The notes: generated by a model not told the origin, from the sequence alone. A stretch of 64,000 nt of DNA from Saccharicrinis aurantiacus (GCF_001660705.2 NZ_LYBV02000009.1:85653-149652); one strand, 5' to 3'; counted from the stretch's first letter, positions 35,098-44,971 are shown. Numbers and translations are program-made.

Positions 35098-36855
35098 TTA
35101 ATAACCAGGGTTTTGAACTAATTTAGTATTGGCACCGATGTCTTTTGCTGGGATAGCAAATAACCTTTTTGTGGTGCTTACAGCAGCTCCGTTTGAAACA
35201 CCACCTTTCCACGACCATAAGTAGTCATTAGTAGTATACTTACTGAAACGAATTAAATCAGACCTACGAGTACCCTCCCAGAATAACTCTCTACCGCGCT
35301 CATCGATAATAAAATCTTTGGTTAAATTACTCAGTGTAATATTGCCACTAGTATCACCAAAAGCTCTTTCACGAAGTTGATTAATGTAGTTCACTGCTGT
35401 ATTGGCATCACCACCACCACCATTAATATTGGCTTCGGCATACATTAAGTAAGCATCAGCTAATCTAAAAAGAGGGAAGTCTGTTGTTACAAAATCTTGG
35501 TTAGCAGGATTAGCACCATCGCTATTGATATTTCTGAATTTCATAACACCATAACCATCAGTGTAATTTGCAGGGTTCTCATTTTCTAGTAAGCCACCAG
35601 CTTCAACTTCTTTTTCTTCTCTAAAAGTAAATGAACCATCTTCATTTTCATCCCATATTTTCTCTGTGTAAGTAGCACTATTCCAAAGTGTACCTGCAAA
35701 TCCCGAAATGACTGTATCTGTAAGAAGTGAATCATTTTTTTCGAAAGTATAATAGCTATGCACTACTCTCTCTTCTGCAGTTCCTCTGTTATCACCAGTA
35801 GGGAATAGACCAACTAATTGAGGACGAGCTCTGTTACCTCCCCATCCGCCACTTAGACCTACTTCAGCAGGACTAATGCCTCCACCTGTAGCACTAAACG
35901 CTAAGAATGTAGTACCTCCGTAGGTTTGCATTTGGTCACCATCGTAAGGCACTGCAAAAATAAACCCTGAGGCAATATCTGCTTTGTTGTTATCGGCATA
36001 GAATAAGTGTTGGTAGTTTCCTGTGTATAAAGAATAGCCAGCAATTACTTTGTTGGTTTCGGTGATTACCTTATCCCACATGGCTGTTCCTGTATATACT
36101 TCCGCATTTAGGTATAAACGTGCTTTTAAGAATGCTACTGCACCTTCATCTACTCTTCCATATGCAGCTGTACCTACTGTTCCTATTTCACCTTCAATAG
36201 CGTCTAATTCCTCAATTAACCAGTTAAATAGGTCTTTACGCATAATTTGCTCCGGCAAATAAGTACCTAAGCCGTCTTCTTCTAAAACAAATGGCACGTT
36301 ACCAAATAAATCAACTGCACAAGAATAAGCATATGCTCTTAAGAAACGTACTTCAGCACGTAAAACTTTCATTTTATCTTGTAAGTCTTCCTGACCTCGA
36401 GAAGCTAACATTTCATCAGTAGATTGACGAAGAAACTCGTTGGCCATTGAAACTTGGTGATATATTCTGTAATACAAACCTTCAATAAATGGATTTGCTG
36501 CAGAATATTGTAATTGGTTCAACTGAGAAATACCAAAATCACCCCATGCACAAATAGCCTCATCTGTTGTTAAAACCTGTGCATTCCAAAGATTACGTAT
36601 AAATGAAGATGAACCTTCATCAATACCACCTACATCACCGTTACCTGCAGGACCTTCTTGCCCTGTTAATGCTAAAGCAGCATATATTTTAGCCACAACT
36701 TGGTTATATCCTTCTTCGGTAGTATAAACGGTTTCAGCTGTACTTTCATTTGGATCAATTGGTAGCTGATCCAAATCGTTTACACAAGAGGTGAAGCTGA
36801 AAGCTCCCAATAGAACTATTGCTGCCCCCTTTTTTATTTTATCTATATATTTCAT
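35098..36855 (-). CDS. susD: SusD/RagB-family nutrient-binding lipoprotein
   Basis: This 585-residue outer-membrane lipoprotein captures oligosaccharides and hands them to SusC. It has a lipobox (FSFTSCVNDLDQLP), the TPR-rich SusD core, and typical segments: LRAEVRFLRAYAYSCAVDLFGNVPFV (about 165-190), PLFRLADAYLMYAEANI (about 466), and the C-terminal RGRELFWEGTRRSDLIRF (about 515-532). It directly follows susC (31 bases). Given two SusE-type genes, GH13 enzymes and a maltose phosphorylase nearby, the ligand is most likely starch-derived; sequence alone does not prove that. Confidence 0.93.
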   Translation of the reverse strand: MKYIDKIKKGAAIVLLGAFSFTSCVNDLDQLPIDPNESTAETVYTTEEGYNQVVAKIYAALALTGQEGPAGNGDVGGIDEGSSSFIRNLWNAQVLTTDEAICAWGDFGISQLNQLQYSAANPFIEGLYYRIYHQVSMANEFLRQSTDEMLASRGQEDLQDKMKVLRAEVRFLRAYAYSCAVDLFGNVPFVLEEDGLGTYLPEQIMRKDLFNWLIEELDAIEGEIGTVGTAAYGRVDEGAVAFLKARLYLNAEVYTGTAMWDKVITETNKVIAGYSLYTGNYQHLFYADNNKADIASGFIFAVPYDGDQMQTYGGTTFLAFSATGGGISPAEVGLSGGWGGNRARPQLVGLFPTGDNRGTAEERVVHSYYTFEKNDSLLTDTVISGFAGTLWNSATYTEKIWDENEDGSFTFREEKEVEAGGLLENENPANYTDGYGVMKFRNINSDGANPANQDFVTTDFPLFRLADAYLMYAEANINGGGGDANTAVNYINQLRERAFGDTSGNITLSNLTKDFIIDERGRELFWEGTRRSDLIRFSKYTTNDYLWSWKGGVSNGAAVSTTKRLFAIPAKDIGANTKLVQNPGY

Positions 36856-36886
36856 ATTAATTTCTTTTTTTGGTTGCTAACAACGA

Positions 36887-39862
36887 TTAAAAGTTAAGAT
36901 TAACGCCTAATATAAATGTTCTTGGACGTGGATAGAAGTTATTGTCAATACCTCCAGAAACCTCTGGGTCAACTCCTTCGTATTGTGTAATTACAAATAC
37001 ATTTTGAGCAGTACCTGTTATTTTTAAACTCATATCTGTACCTCCTAATTTATTAAAGCGATATCCAGCTGTAATATTATCCATTCTGAAGAATGATGCA
37101 TCCTCTAAATACTCGGAAGACCAATATTGGAAGCTATTAAAACCTGAAGGAGTAGATGTTAATCTATTACTTAAGAAGTTACCACCGCTGTTGTAAGTAT
37201 CCTGTGCAACTCCCATGTTTGATTTGTTATCATTATACACAGTAGCTCCAAATTGCATACGACCAGAGAATGCAAAATCCCAATTCTTATACTCTAAACG
37301 AGAGTTAATACCCACTAATAGGGTAGGAGCAGCTTGGCCAACTCTAACCTTATCAAAGTCGTTATAAATACCATCACCATTTTGGTCAACGTACACACCT
37401 TCTAAAGGCTTTCCGTTGGCATCATACACTTGTTGATAAACAAAGAATGAGTTAGCAGGGTATCCAACAGAGTGGATTTGAACATTGTTACCTGTACCGC
37501 CTGAAATACCACCTGTTTGAATACCTAGGTATGTAGGATCATCACCATTTGTTAAACTTGTAATTTCGTTTTGGTTGTAGGTTAAGTTACCACCAATTTC
37601 CCAAAACAGATCTTGTTTTGCAATTGCTCTATAAGTAAGGTTTAATTCAACCCCTGTATTTTCTAAACTACCTACATTTGTTAATAACTCATTTGTTAAG
37701 TTTGCACCTGCTGCTACCGGAACAACATTTAATAAGTCATCTGTTATTCTGTGGTAAAATTCGAAGCTACCAGCTAGTTTATTGTTGAAGAACCCAAAAT
37801 CAAGACCTGCATTGTAGGTAGTAGTTTCCTCCCACTTAATATTCTCGTCATATCCATCAGGACGCATTGTGTTGATGTAACCACCATCCCAAGGATACAT
37901 TGCGGTTCCATTTGAACGAACATAAGAACCTTGGTAAGGAAGATCCTCTGTTACACCTTGTTGACCTGTAATACCCCAACCTAAGCGAAGTTTTAAATCA
38001 GATAACCAATCAATATCAGTCATGAACGCTTCGTTTTTCATTCTCCAAGCTAAGCCAACGGCTGGGAAATAACCCCAACGATTGTCTTCTGAGAAACGAG
38101 ATGTACCATCGGCTCTTACTGTAGCATTTACTAAATATCTGTTGTCGTAGTTATATTCAGCTCTACCGAAGAATGATACAAGGTAGTTTTGCGCTTCATA
38201 AGCTCTATATGGTGTTACTTCATTTGTTTCTGCATAATTGTAAGTAACATTATTACCTTCTCTGTGGAAGTGCTGCCATGCATAACCACCCATTGCTTTA
38301 ATATTGTGCTTACCAAAACTTTCGTTGTACGTAAGGTACATATCTAAAGTCTTGTTGTTCTTATCTTGATTGTATGGAGAATACTCCCCAGCTCTTTCAG
38401 GATCATTTGGAGAAGACCAAGCAGCTGTAGGCTGAACAATTGTTCTTCCCTCAGATGTAGAACCATCAATACCCATATTTAAAGTAGCCGTAATTGTTGG
38501 AGCAAAATGGAGCTTATAGTCGAACTTTGCATTTATGATATAACGATTTACTTTAGACTGATTATCATGAAGGTTTAATTGAGCAACTGGGTTCATTGGA
38601 GCAATAGTAACTGGGTTACCATCGTTATCAATCCAAGTATAATAACCTCCATATTTAGAAGATTCGTCATATACTGGTTTTGTGGGATCAAAAGTTACAG
38701 ATCCTCCAATAGCAGCATCGTTTGAAAAGTTATTACTCACATGCATATATTTTGCATTAACAGCTGTTTTTAAATGCTCATTAAAGAAAGTTGGGTTTAA
38801 GTTTAAACCTACTGTAATTCTTTCCATTGCTGATGTTTCTACAATACCTTCTTGGTTAGTGTAACCGAAAGATAAACGGTATGGTAGATCTTTTACTCCA
38901 CCTGAAACACTTAAGTTGTGGTCCGTACCAATAGAAGTTCTGTATACTTCATCTTGCCAGTTGGTGTTTACACCCTCATATGATGTAACATTTCTGTAAG
39001 CTTCAGAATCCTCACCATAAGTATCTTTTATAAAAGAGCTGTATTGGCTAGCATTCATTACATCTAATGTATTTGCAGCAGTCGCTACACTTACATTACC
39101 TGAATAGTCAAACTTAACAACATCACCACTTTTACCATTTTTAGTAGTAATGATGATTACACCATTAGAGGCACGAGAACCGTAAATTGCAGTTGCAGAT
39201 GCATCTTTTAATACAGTAAATGTTTCAATATCGTTAGGGTTAACTGTGTTTAGTGGATTCTGCATCCCTTCTACACCTTCGGTATCAATAGGTACACCAT
39301 CAATTACAATTAATGGATCGTTACTTGCATTTAAAGAAGAACCACCACGAATACGAATGGTAGATCCAGCTCCAGGAGCACCTCCAGTTGATGTAATCTG
39401 TACACCAGCTGTTTTACCAACGATAAGATCTTGTGGAGATGCAATGGCACCAGCGTTAAAGTCTTTTGATGATACTGCAGATATTGATCCTGTAGCATCT
39501 TCTTTTTTAACACTACCGTAACCAATAACAACTACTTCTTCAACACCAACTACATCTGGCTTTAATTGAATGTTTAATTGAGCTTGTTGTCCTATTGTTA
39601 CCTCTTGTGCAACATAGCCTATGAATGAATATACTAATATATCCCCTTGATTTGCGTTTAAATTATATACACCATCGAAATTAGTAATACTACCAGTTGT
39701 TGTGCCTTTTATTATTACAGATACTCCTGGTAATAAATCGCCTGTGGTTGCATCACTTACACTACCACTTATTGCAATACTTTGTGCCTGTATGATACCT
39801 GAGATAAAAAATATCCCGGTAAGCAGCAAAAATGCTTTCTTAAGACAAAATGATTTAATCAT
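36887..39862 (-). CDS. susC: SusC/RagA-family TonB-dependent transporter
   Basis: The 991-residue outer-membrane transporter has a signal peptide, a carboxypeptidase-regulatory-like domain (ISGSVSDATTGDLLPGVSVIIKGTTTGSI, about 32-60), the TonB box region VEEVVVIGYGSVKKEDATGSI, the plug (TIRIRGGSSLNASNDPLIVIDGVP and KDASATAIYGSRASNGVIIITTK, about 165-240), and a 22-strand barrel to the final aromatic residue (ILGVNLNF). It imports maltooligosaccharides with SusD as lid. It heads the minus-strand operon; a -7 element lies about 120 bases upstream and LacI-type operators lie beyond that. Confidence 0.95.
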   Translation of the reverse strand: MIKSFCLKKAFLLLTGIFFISGIIQAQSIAISGSVSDATTGDLLPGVSVIIKGTTTGSITNFDGVYNLNANQGDILVYSFIGYVAQEVTIGQQAQLNIQLKPDVVGVEEVVVIGYGSVKKEDATGSISAVSSKDFNAGAIASPQDLIVGKTAGVQITSTGGAPGAGSTIRIRGGSSLNASNDPLIVIDGVPIDTEGVEGMQNPLNTVNPNDIETFTVLKDASATAIYGSRASNGVIIITTKNGKSGDVVKFDYSGNVSVATAANTLDVMNASQYSSFIKDTYGEDSEAYRNVTSYEGVNTNWQDEVYRTSIGTDHNLSVSGGVKDLPYRLSFGYTNQEGIVETSAMERITVGLNLNPTFFNEHLKTAVNAKYMHVSNNFSNDAAIGGSVTFDPTKPVYDESSKYGGYYTWIDNDGNPVTIAPMNPVAQLNLHDNQSKVNRYIINAKFDYKLHFAPTITATLNMGIDGSTSEGRTIVQPTAAWSSPNDPERAGEYSPYNQDKNNKTLDMYLTYNESFGKHNIKAMGGYAWQHFHREGNNVTYNYAETNEVTPYRAYEAQNYLVSFFGRAEYNYDNRYLVNATVRADGTSRFSEDNRWGYFPAVGLAWRMKNEAFMTDIDWLSDLKLRLGWGITGQQGVTEDLPYQGSYVRSNGTAMYPWDGGYINTMRPDGYDENIKWEETTTYNAGLDFGFFNNKLAGSFEFYHRITDDLLNVVPVAAGANLTNELLTNVGSLENTGVELNLTYRAIAKQDLFWEIGGNLTYNQNEITSLTNGDDPTYLGIQTGGISGGTGNNVQIHSVGYPANSFFVYQQVYDANGKPLEGVYVDQNGDGIYNDFDKVRVGQAAPTLLVGINSRLEYKNWDFAFSGRMQFGATVYNDNKSNMGVAQDTYNSGGNFLSNRLTSTPSGFNSFQYWSSEYLEDASFFRMDNITAGYRFNKLGGTDMSLKITGTAQNVFVITQYEGVDPEVSGGIDNNFYPRPRTFILGVNLNF

Positions 39863-39982
39863 AAAATTTATAATTTAAGTGTTAAAACATGTATAATTCA
39901 TTGTTTACGAATTTTATCATCAATAAACAGTTAATAATTACACACCTTACTATTAGGTACTTTTACCTACAAATGGACATTA

Positions 39983-39990
39983 CAAATCTA
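39983..39990 (-). promoter_or_regulatory. -7 promoter element of susC
   Basis: CAAATCTA reads TAGATTTG on the minus strand, an exact TAnnTTTG match, giving a leader of about 115 bases. No well-placed TTG -33 element is visible, which fits a promoter that needs an activator. Confidence 0.5.
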
Positions 39991-40052
39991 TATCAAAAAC
40001 CGACTTATTTATACACTTCTTAACAAATGGAAACGTTTTTTTGTGGTTTTTC

Positions 40053-40068
40053 TTCGCAAACGTTTGCG
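40053..40068. promoter_or_regulatory. LacI-type operator upstream of susC (site 1)
   Basis: TCGCAAACGTTTGCGA is a perfect 16-bp palindrome with the central ACGT of LacI/PurR/CcpA-type operators (half-site GCAAACG). Its centre is about 85 bases upstream of the predicted susC start point, that is, upstream of the promoter rather than over it. The same core recurs before the transporter gene. Confidence 0.75.
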
Positions 40069-40075
40069 AAGCCGA

Positions 40076-40095
40076 TTGCGAATTCGTTTGCAATA
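40076..40095. promoter_or_regulatory. LacI-type operator upstream of susC (site 2)
   Basis: ATTGCGAATTCGTTTGCAAT is an imperfect palindrome with the same TTGC...GCAA outer half-sites, centred 25 bases from site 1. A further half-like GGAAACGTTTTT lies near 40028. From here to 40602 I see only AT-rich sequence with no gene or repeat. Confidence 0.55.
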
Positions 40096-40602
40096 AAAAC
40101 ATATGTTGTAAAACATAAATTTATTATAAAAAAAGCATCACAAATATTAACAAATATTTAACATAAATAATAATTAGGGCATCACTTTTAATCATTAATT
40201 ATCATTTATCGATTTTTATTAATGTTTATTCTTTACATGTTTCAGCAAGTTTTAACATTACAAATGCCACAAATTCTTTTGCGATTTGAAGTAATTAATA
40301 TTCCCTTTTCATTCAGGAGCTACTCTCCTTAATATATGGTAGCAATTGATACGTATAAAATCAGATCAAACTAACGTTTAAGAGAGTTTGATTCGTTTAT
40401 AAGCCGATGATGTTATATCTTGTTTATCGTATGATTTAAAGCAAGTTAATGAGGAGATATTATTGATTAAGGTTTCACACTGTAGGTATTTATTGATAGT
40501 TTTATTGAATATAATTCATTGATATTAAAATATGTATTAAAGCTTAATGTTTTAGTTCGCCCTACTACAATATATCAATCATTATTATTAAAAACGGCAA
40601 TT

Positions 40603-41212
40603 ATGGCACGATTAAAAACAAATATATTAGATGCTGCTTTAGGCAAAGTTGGTAATGTGCTTTTGTATGAAAGAAACGGGTTGGCATGTATGCGCTCTAT
40701 GATTAGTTATTACCGAGATAAGAAAAGCGATAAGCAATTGCGACAGCGACAAAAAATGAGCTTGATTATGGTTTTATTAAGCCTTTTAGAGACCTGTTAA
40801 AGCTTACATTTTTTGAAAAAGGCTCTGGGCGCACTGCATACCAATCAGCACAAGCTTATAACTTAAAATATGCCATTACAGGTGAATACCCTGATCAATA
40901 CGTTGACAAAAAACTTGCATTCCTTTGTAAAGGCGATTTACCCTTAGCTGATCAAATTTCATGCAAAGTAACAACAGATGAGATTTTTATTAATTGGAAC
41001 AATAAAGTTCCCATAGGGCCAAAGCGAATGATTTGCTCATAGTAATGCTAAGAGTTGATGAGGATAGGTTTGACTATATTTTAACTAATGAATTGAGAAG
41101 TTCTGGGAGCTATCAATTTAAAAACCAATTTAAGACAGCTCATGTAGACATATGGATTGCGTTTAGGAGTGTTCATGATAATAAAGTCAGTAATAGCATC
41201 TATCTTGAATAG
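40603..41212 (+). pseudogene. DUF6266-family gene with two frameshifts
   Basis: Three frames in order build one DUF6266-like protein of about 203 residues. Frame 1 starts at ATG 40603: MARLKTNILDAALGKVGNV, then YERNGLACMRSM, the family's diagnostic start. Near 40770 it shifts to a frame reading FIKPFRDLLKLTFFEKGSGRTAYQSA through KVPIGPKR. Near 41027 it shifts again to NDLLIVMLRVDEDRFDYIL and ends SNSIYLE with TAG at 41210-41212. The length matches intact members. DUF6266 function is unknown; these proteins are common in Bacteroidota. Two independent shifts make sequencing error unlikely. Confidence 0.75.
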
Positions 41213-41371
41213 AGGGATCAGTTTGGGTACTTTATTACAGTATATGAAATGAGACAAGCATTCAATATTGATGTATTCGGGTCTTTTGATTGTTGATAAA
41301 AAGAGTATATTTATACATAAGATTTTATTATCATTAGACAAAATTAAAATAAAACATATTATATAGTATTC

Positions 41372-42400
41372 ATGGCACCACACCAGATTACAATAAAAGA
41401 TATAGCTAAAATTTTGGGTATATCAGCATCAACTGTATCTAGAGCACTAAAGGATCATCCTGATATTAGTCCGAAAACGAAGACGATGGTTCAAACTTTT
41501 GCTAAGAAAGTTCACTATCGACCTAACGCTCTAGCTTTAAACCTGAGACGCAGTAAAACCAATACCATAGGTATTATAATTCCTGAAATGGTGCATCATT
41601 TCTTTTCTTCAGTTTTGGCAGGTATCGATAAGATAGCATACGATGCAGGATATAATGTGATGATTTGTCAATCAAATGAAAATTACGAACGAGAAATAAG
41701 CGATGCACAAGCTTTGCTTGATAACAGAGTTGATGGGATATTAATGTCGTTAAGTAAAACTACCCATAAGCTAGATCATATAAATAACCTTTTGGATCAC
41801 GGTTTACCATTGGTGTTTTTTGATAGGGCACCAGAAGAATTAAGTGTTGATAAAGTAATTATTGACGATTTAATGGGGGCAAAAATTGCCACCCATCACC
41901 TTATTTCTATAGGGTGTAAAAAGATTCTGCACCTTGCAGGCCCGCAGCATTTGCAAATAGGAAAGCGCAGAAGACAAGGGTATGAAGATGCTTTAACAGA
42001 GAATGGAATGGAGTACAATCCTAACTATGTTATTAAATGCGACACTATGGACGAAGTTTATGCTAATGCAGGACAAATATTGGAGATGGCTTCTGAAATA
42101 GACGGGATTTTTGCAGTAAATGACAGTACTGCAATTGCCGCAATGCAAGTATTAATGAAAAATGACATAAAAATACCTGATCATATTTCTGTTATAGGAT
42201 TCGGAGATGGACCTAATGCAAAAATTGCATATCCTCCATTATCCACTGTGGAACAGAAAGGAATTGAAATGGGGCAAGAAGCGGTTAAACTTTTAATCAA
42301 GCAAATTGAGGAAAATGAAGTTACTACAGAGCCAAGTACAAAAGTACTAACTCCTGTTTTGCGAATCAGAGAATCTACAAATAAGTCAAGGTTATATTAA
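41372..42400 (+). CDS. LacI-family regulator of the maltose/starch locus
   Basis: The 342-residue protein has an N-terminal helix-turn-helix (TIKDIAKILGISASTVSRALKDHPDIS, about 6-32), a hinge helix (RPNALALNLRRSKTNTIGIIIPE, with the LxxxL that inserts at the operator centre) and a periplasmic-binding-like sensor domain (about 62-335; FFSSVLAGIDKIAYDAGYNVMICQSN and GIFAVNDSTAIAAM). It lies between susC and the transporter/phosphorylase genes. Palindromic sites of the LacI type occur upstream of both, so it probably controls the locus in response to maltose or a derivative. Site positions suggest activation; this is inference. A promoter for the gene itself is not clear. Confidence 0.9.
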   Translation: MAPHQITIKDIAKILGISASTVSRALKDHPDISPKTKTMVQTFAKKVHYRPNALALNLRRSKTNTIGIIIPEMVHHFFSSVLAGIDKIAYDAGYNVMICQSNENYEREISDAQALLDNRVDGILMSLSKTTHKLDHINNLLDHGLPLVFFDRAPEELSVDKVIIDDLMGAKIATHHLISIGCKKILHLAGPQHLQIGKRRRQGYEDALTENGMEYNPNYVIKCDTMDEVYANAGQILEMASEIDGIFAVNDSTAIAAMQVLMKNDIKIPDHISVIGFGDGPNAKIAYPPLSTVEQKGIEMGQEAVKLLIKQIEENEVTTEPSTKVLTPVLRIRESTNKSRLY

Positions 42401-42421
42401 TAAAGTGTACATTATAATTTG

Positions 42422-42455
42422 GCTCAACTCATTAAATGGGTTGGGCTTTTTTTTA
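42422..42455 (+). terminator. Intrinsic terminator of the LacI-family gene
   Basis: GCTCAACTCAT and ATGGGTTGGGC pair over 11 bases (with G-T pairs) around a TAA loop, followed by eight T, about 22 bases after the stop codon. Confidence 0.8.
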
Positions 42456-42583
42456 TAATAAAAGGGTACACAAAGCTTCAGTAAATTAACGTCTATTTAC
42501 ATTTATGTTTGAAGGTAGAATGCATTTAAATAGGATGGATTGCCCTATGTATCTAAGGTAGAATCTATCGTTTTTTGCATATT

Positions 42584-42599
42584 TTGCAACCGTTTGCAT
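42584..42599. promoter_or_regulatory. LacI-type operator upstream of the transporter gene (site 1)
   Basis: TTGCAACCGTTTGCAT contains the near-palindrome TGCAACCGTTTGCA, with the same GCAAACGG half as site 2 in reversed orientation. Centre about 65 bases upstream of site 2. Confidence 0.65.
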
Positions 42600-42644
42600 A
42601 AGTGCTTGCAAAAAAAAATGCATATTTTTTTTAACTTTTTTTCA

Positions 42645-42670
42645 CCTTATTGCAAACGGTTGCAATAAGG
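42645..42670. promoter_or_regulatory. LacI-type operator upstream of the transporter gene (site 2)
   Basis: A 26-bp near-perfect palindrome, CCTTATTGCAA-ACGG-TTGCAATAAGG, with only the central CG-step asymmetry. Core half-sites match the susC operators. Its centre is about 100 bases upstream of the predicted start point of the promoter at 42722-42752. Confidence 0.78.
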
Positions 42671-42721
42671 AAAAGTGCACGGAAAGCTGTGTTTTTAAGC
42701 TATTTTACCGATGTGTAATAA

Positions 42722-42752
42722 TTGAATAAAAAGTGCACATTGTCTATCTTTG
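42722..42752 (+). promoter_or_regulatory. Promoter of the transporter-pgmB operon
   Basis: TTG at 42722-42724 and TATCTTTG at 42745-42752 are an exact match to the -33/-7 consensus with a 20-base spacer. Start point near 42759, leaving a leader of about 180 bases. No Shine-Dalgarno site precedes the ATG at 42938. Confidence 0.65.
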
Positions 42753-42937
42753 ATTCAGATTTTAAAACAAATGGACAGGTTTTAAAACCATTACACCTTA
42801 CTTTTTTCGTTTCTGAAATTGTGAATATTATTATTAGTAATAAATAAATCTATATGCATTGTATGTTTTAGTACAAGTGCTTATCAAGTAAGTTTTTCTA
42901 ATCTTAATGTCATGTACTAATCACATAAAATAATTGT

Positions 42938-44299
42938 ATGAATAAGATGCCTCGGTTGTCATTTTGGCAAATTTGGAATGTTAGTTTTGGATTTTTGGGT
43001 GTTCAATTTGGTTTTGCTCTTCAAAATGCAAACGCCAGTAGAATTCTAACAAGTTTGGGAGCTGATCCTCATAATTTATCATTCTTTTGGTTAGTTGCCC
43101 CAATCATGGGATTGATGGTACAGCCGTTAGTAGGTGCTGCGAGTGATAAAACATGGACTCGACTTGGTAGAAGGTCTCCTTATATCCTTGGTGGAGCAAT
43201 TGTCTCAATGATTGCTATGTTCTTTATGCCTAATGCACCATTGTTTTTTAAAGCAGGGGGAGCAGCAGCTTTAATTTTTGGAGTAACTATGCTAGCTCTA
43301 ATGGATGGGTCATTTAATGTAACATTTCAGCCATTTAGAGCATTAGTAGCTGATATGACACCAGAAGAGCAACGAAATATCGGCTATTCGATACAAAGTT
43401 TTCTTATTAATATAGGTGCAGTTATTGGATCTGCTTTGCCTTTTATTTTAACAGCTTTAGGAATTGCTAACGAATCGGATGCAGGAGAGGTTGCACCTTC
43501 AGTTATATGGTCTTTCTATATTGGGGGATCTCTGTTGTTATTAAGTGTATTGGTGACTGTATTTAAAACCAAAGAATATCCACCCGAGCAATACGAAGCT
43601 TATAAAAATATTACCGAAGAGGATAAAGCGGAAAAGGTAAATTTTTGGGAGTTATTAAAAACTACTCCGAAAGTAATGAAGCAGTTGGCCATAGTTCAAT
43701 TATTCAGCTGGTTTCCTTTGTTTTTATTATGGGTTTACTCTACTACTGCTATTTCACAGCACTATTTTGGTGTTCCACTAGATTTTAATGCAAGTGATCC
43801 TGAGTTTCTACCTTATAAAGGTGCTTTTGACGAAGCGGGTAATTGGGTAGGTATAACATTTGCAATGTATAGTCTTGTAGCTGCACTATTTTCTATTGTG
43901 ATGCCTAAGTTAATAACTCTTACAAGCCGAAAAATAGTATACTCAGGAGCATTACTTATTGGAGGATTAAGCTTTATAAGTCTTTATTTTTTCACTAATC
44001 AATATCACATACTATATTCTATGGTCGGAATTGGTATAGCTTGGGCTGCAATATTAGCAATGCCATATACAATACTTTCAGGCGTACTTCCTCCAAAACG
44101 TATTGGTATTTATATGGGATTATTTAACCTAACAGTTGTAGTGCCTCAAATATTGAGTGGTGTTATAGGTGGTCCAATTTTGAGAGCATTTTTTAATAAT
44201 CAAGGAATTTATGTAATGGTTCTTGCGGGAGTTATTATGATTTTAGGGTCTATATCTGTTGCTTTTGTGCAGCAGAATAAACAACAAATTGAGAAATAA
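42938..44299 (+). CDS. MFS sugar transporter, SLC45/maltose-permease type
   Basis: A 453-residue inner-membrane protein with twelve predicted helices. The N-terminal FWQIWNVSFGFLGVQFGFALQNANASRI, the loop GAASDKTWTRLGRRSPYILGG (MFS motif A, about 69-89, with DKTWTRLGRRRP of the SLC45/GPH-like sugar permeases) and FNVTFQPFRALVADMTPEEQRNIGYS are typical. In this locus it should carry maltose or short maltooligosaccharides from periplasm to cytoplasm with a cation. It heads an operon with pgmB and, 160 bases later, maltose phosphorylase. Uptake direction and substrate are inferred from context. Confidence 0.87.
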   Translation: MNKMPRLSFWQIWNVSFGFLGVQFGFALQNANASRILTSLGADPHNLSFFWLVAPIMGLMVQPLVGAASDKTWTRLGRRSPYILGGAIVSMIAMFFMPNAPLFFKAGGAAALIFGVTMLALMDGSFNVTFQPFRALVADMTPEEQRNIGYSIQSFLINIGAVIGSALPFILTALGIANESDAGEVAPSVIWSFYIGGSLLLLSVLVTVFKTKEYPPEQYEAYKNITEEDKAEKVNFWELLKTTPKVMKQLAIVQLFSWFPLFLLWVYSTTAISQHYFGVPLDFNASDPEFLPYKGAFDEAGNWVGITFAMYSLVAALFSIVMPKLITLTSRKIVYSGALLIGGLSFISLYFFTNQYHILYSMVGIGIAWAAILAMPYTILSGVLPPKRIGIYMGLFNLTVVVPQILSGVIGGPILRAFFNNQGIYVMVLAGVIMILGSISVAFVQQNKQQIEK

Positions 44300-44317
44300 A
44301 AAATAAAACTAATTACA

Positions 44318-44971
44318 ATGAAAAATATTAAAGCTTGTTTATTTGATTTAGATGGTGTTATAGTTGATACTGCTAAATACCATTATATTGCATGGAAAGA
44401 ACTCGCAAATGAACTTGGTTTTGACTTCACATTAGAAGATAACGAAAAATTAAAGGGAGTAAGCCGAATGACCTCTTTAGATATTCTACTATCAATTGGT
44501 GGAATTGAATTAGATGAGGATAAAAAACTAGAGCTTGCTACTAAAAAGAATGATAATTACTTACAGTATATTCTAAAAATGGGACCGGAAGAAATTCTTC
44601 CTGGAACCAAAGAGTTTTTAGAAGTGCTAAGAAAAGAGCATATTAAAATAGCACTTGGTTCCGCAAGTAAAAATGCCATGTTAATTCTTGAACGTCTAGA
44701 ATTGACAGGTTATTTTGATGCTATTGTTGATGGTACTCATGTGGCAAAAGCTAAGCCAGACCCTGAAGTATTTTTGCAGGGTGCTGAAAAATTAGGAGTT
44801 GCTCCAACTGAGTGTGTGGTATTCGAAGATGCAGAAGCAGGAGTCGAAGCTGCTTTAGCAGGAGGTATGAAATGCGTAGGAATTGGAAGCTCAGAGGTAT
44901 TGGGTAAAGCACATTTAGTTGTGGATGGTTTACACAAAATGAGTATTCAAAAATTAGGGTTGTTAGACTAA
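44318..44971 (+). CDS. pgmB: Beta-phosphoglucomutase
   Basis: The 217-residue HAD-superfamily enzyme turns beta-glucose-1-phosphate, made by maltose phosphorylase, into glucose-6-phosphate. The catalytic FDLDGVIVDTA motif holds D10 (phosphorylated) and D12 (acid/base); KLKGVSRMTSLDILL is the substrate-binding cap region (about 47-61), LGSASKNA motif 2 (about 111), KAKPDPEVFL and VVFEDAEAGVEAA motif 3/4 (about 145-180). It follows the transporter by 18 bases. Cytoplasmic. Confidence 0.94.
   Translation: MKNIKACLFDLDGVIVDTAKYHYIAWKELANELGFDFTLEDNEKLKGVSRMTSLDILLSIGGIELDEDKKLELATKKNDNYLQYILKMGPEEILPGTKEFLEVLRKEHIKIALGSASKNAMLILERLELTGYFDAIVDGTHVAKAKPDPEVFLQGAEKLGVAPTECVVFEDAEAGVEAALAGGMKCVGIGSSEVLGKAHLVVDGLHKMSIQKLGLLD

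Noticed and set aside
40519..40602. 28-codon N-terminal extension of the DUF6266 frame
   Set aside because: The family begins at MARLK (40603); the upstream residues are unrelated AT-rich translation.
41081..41383. 100-codon minus-strand frame before the LacI-family gene
   Set aside because: It is antisense to the third part of the DUF6266 pseudogene and resembles no protein I know.
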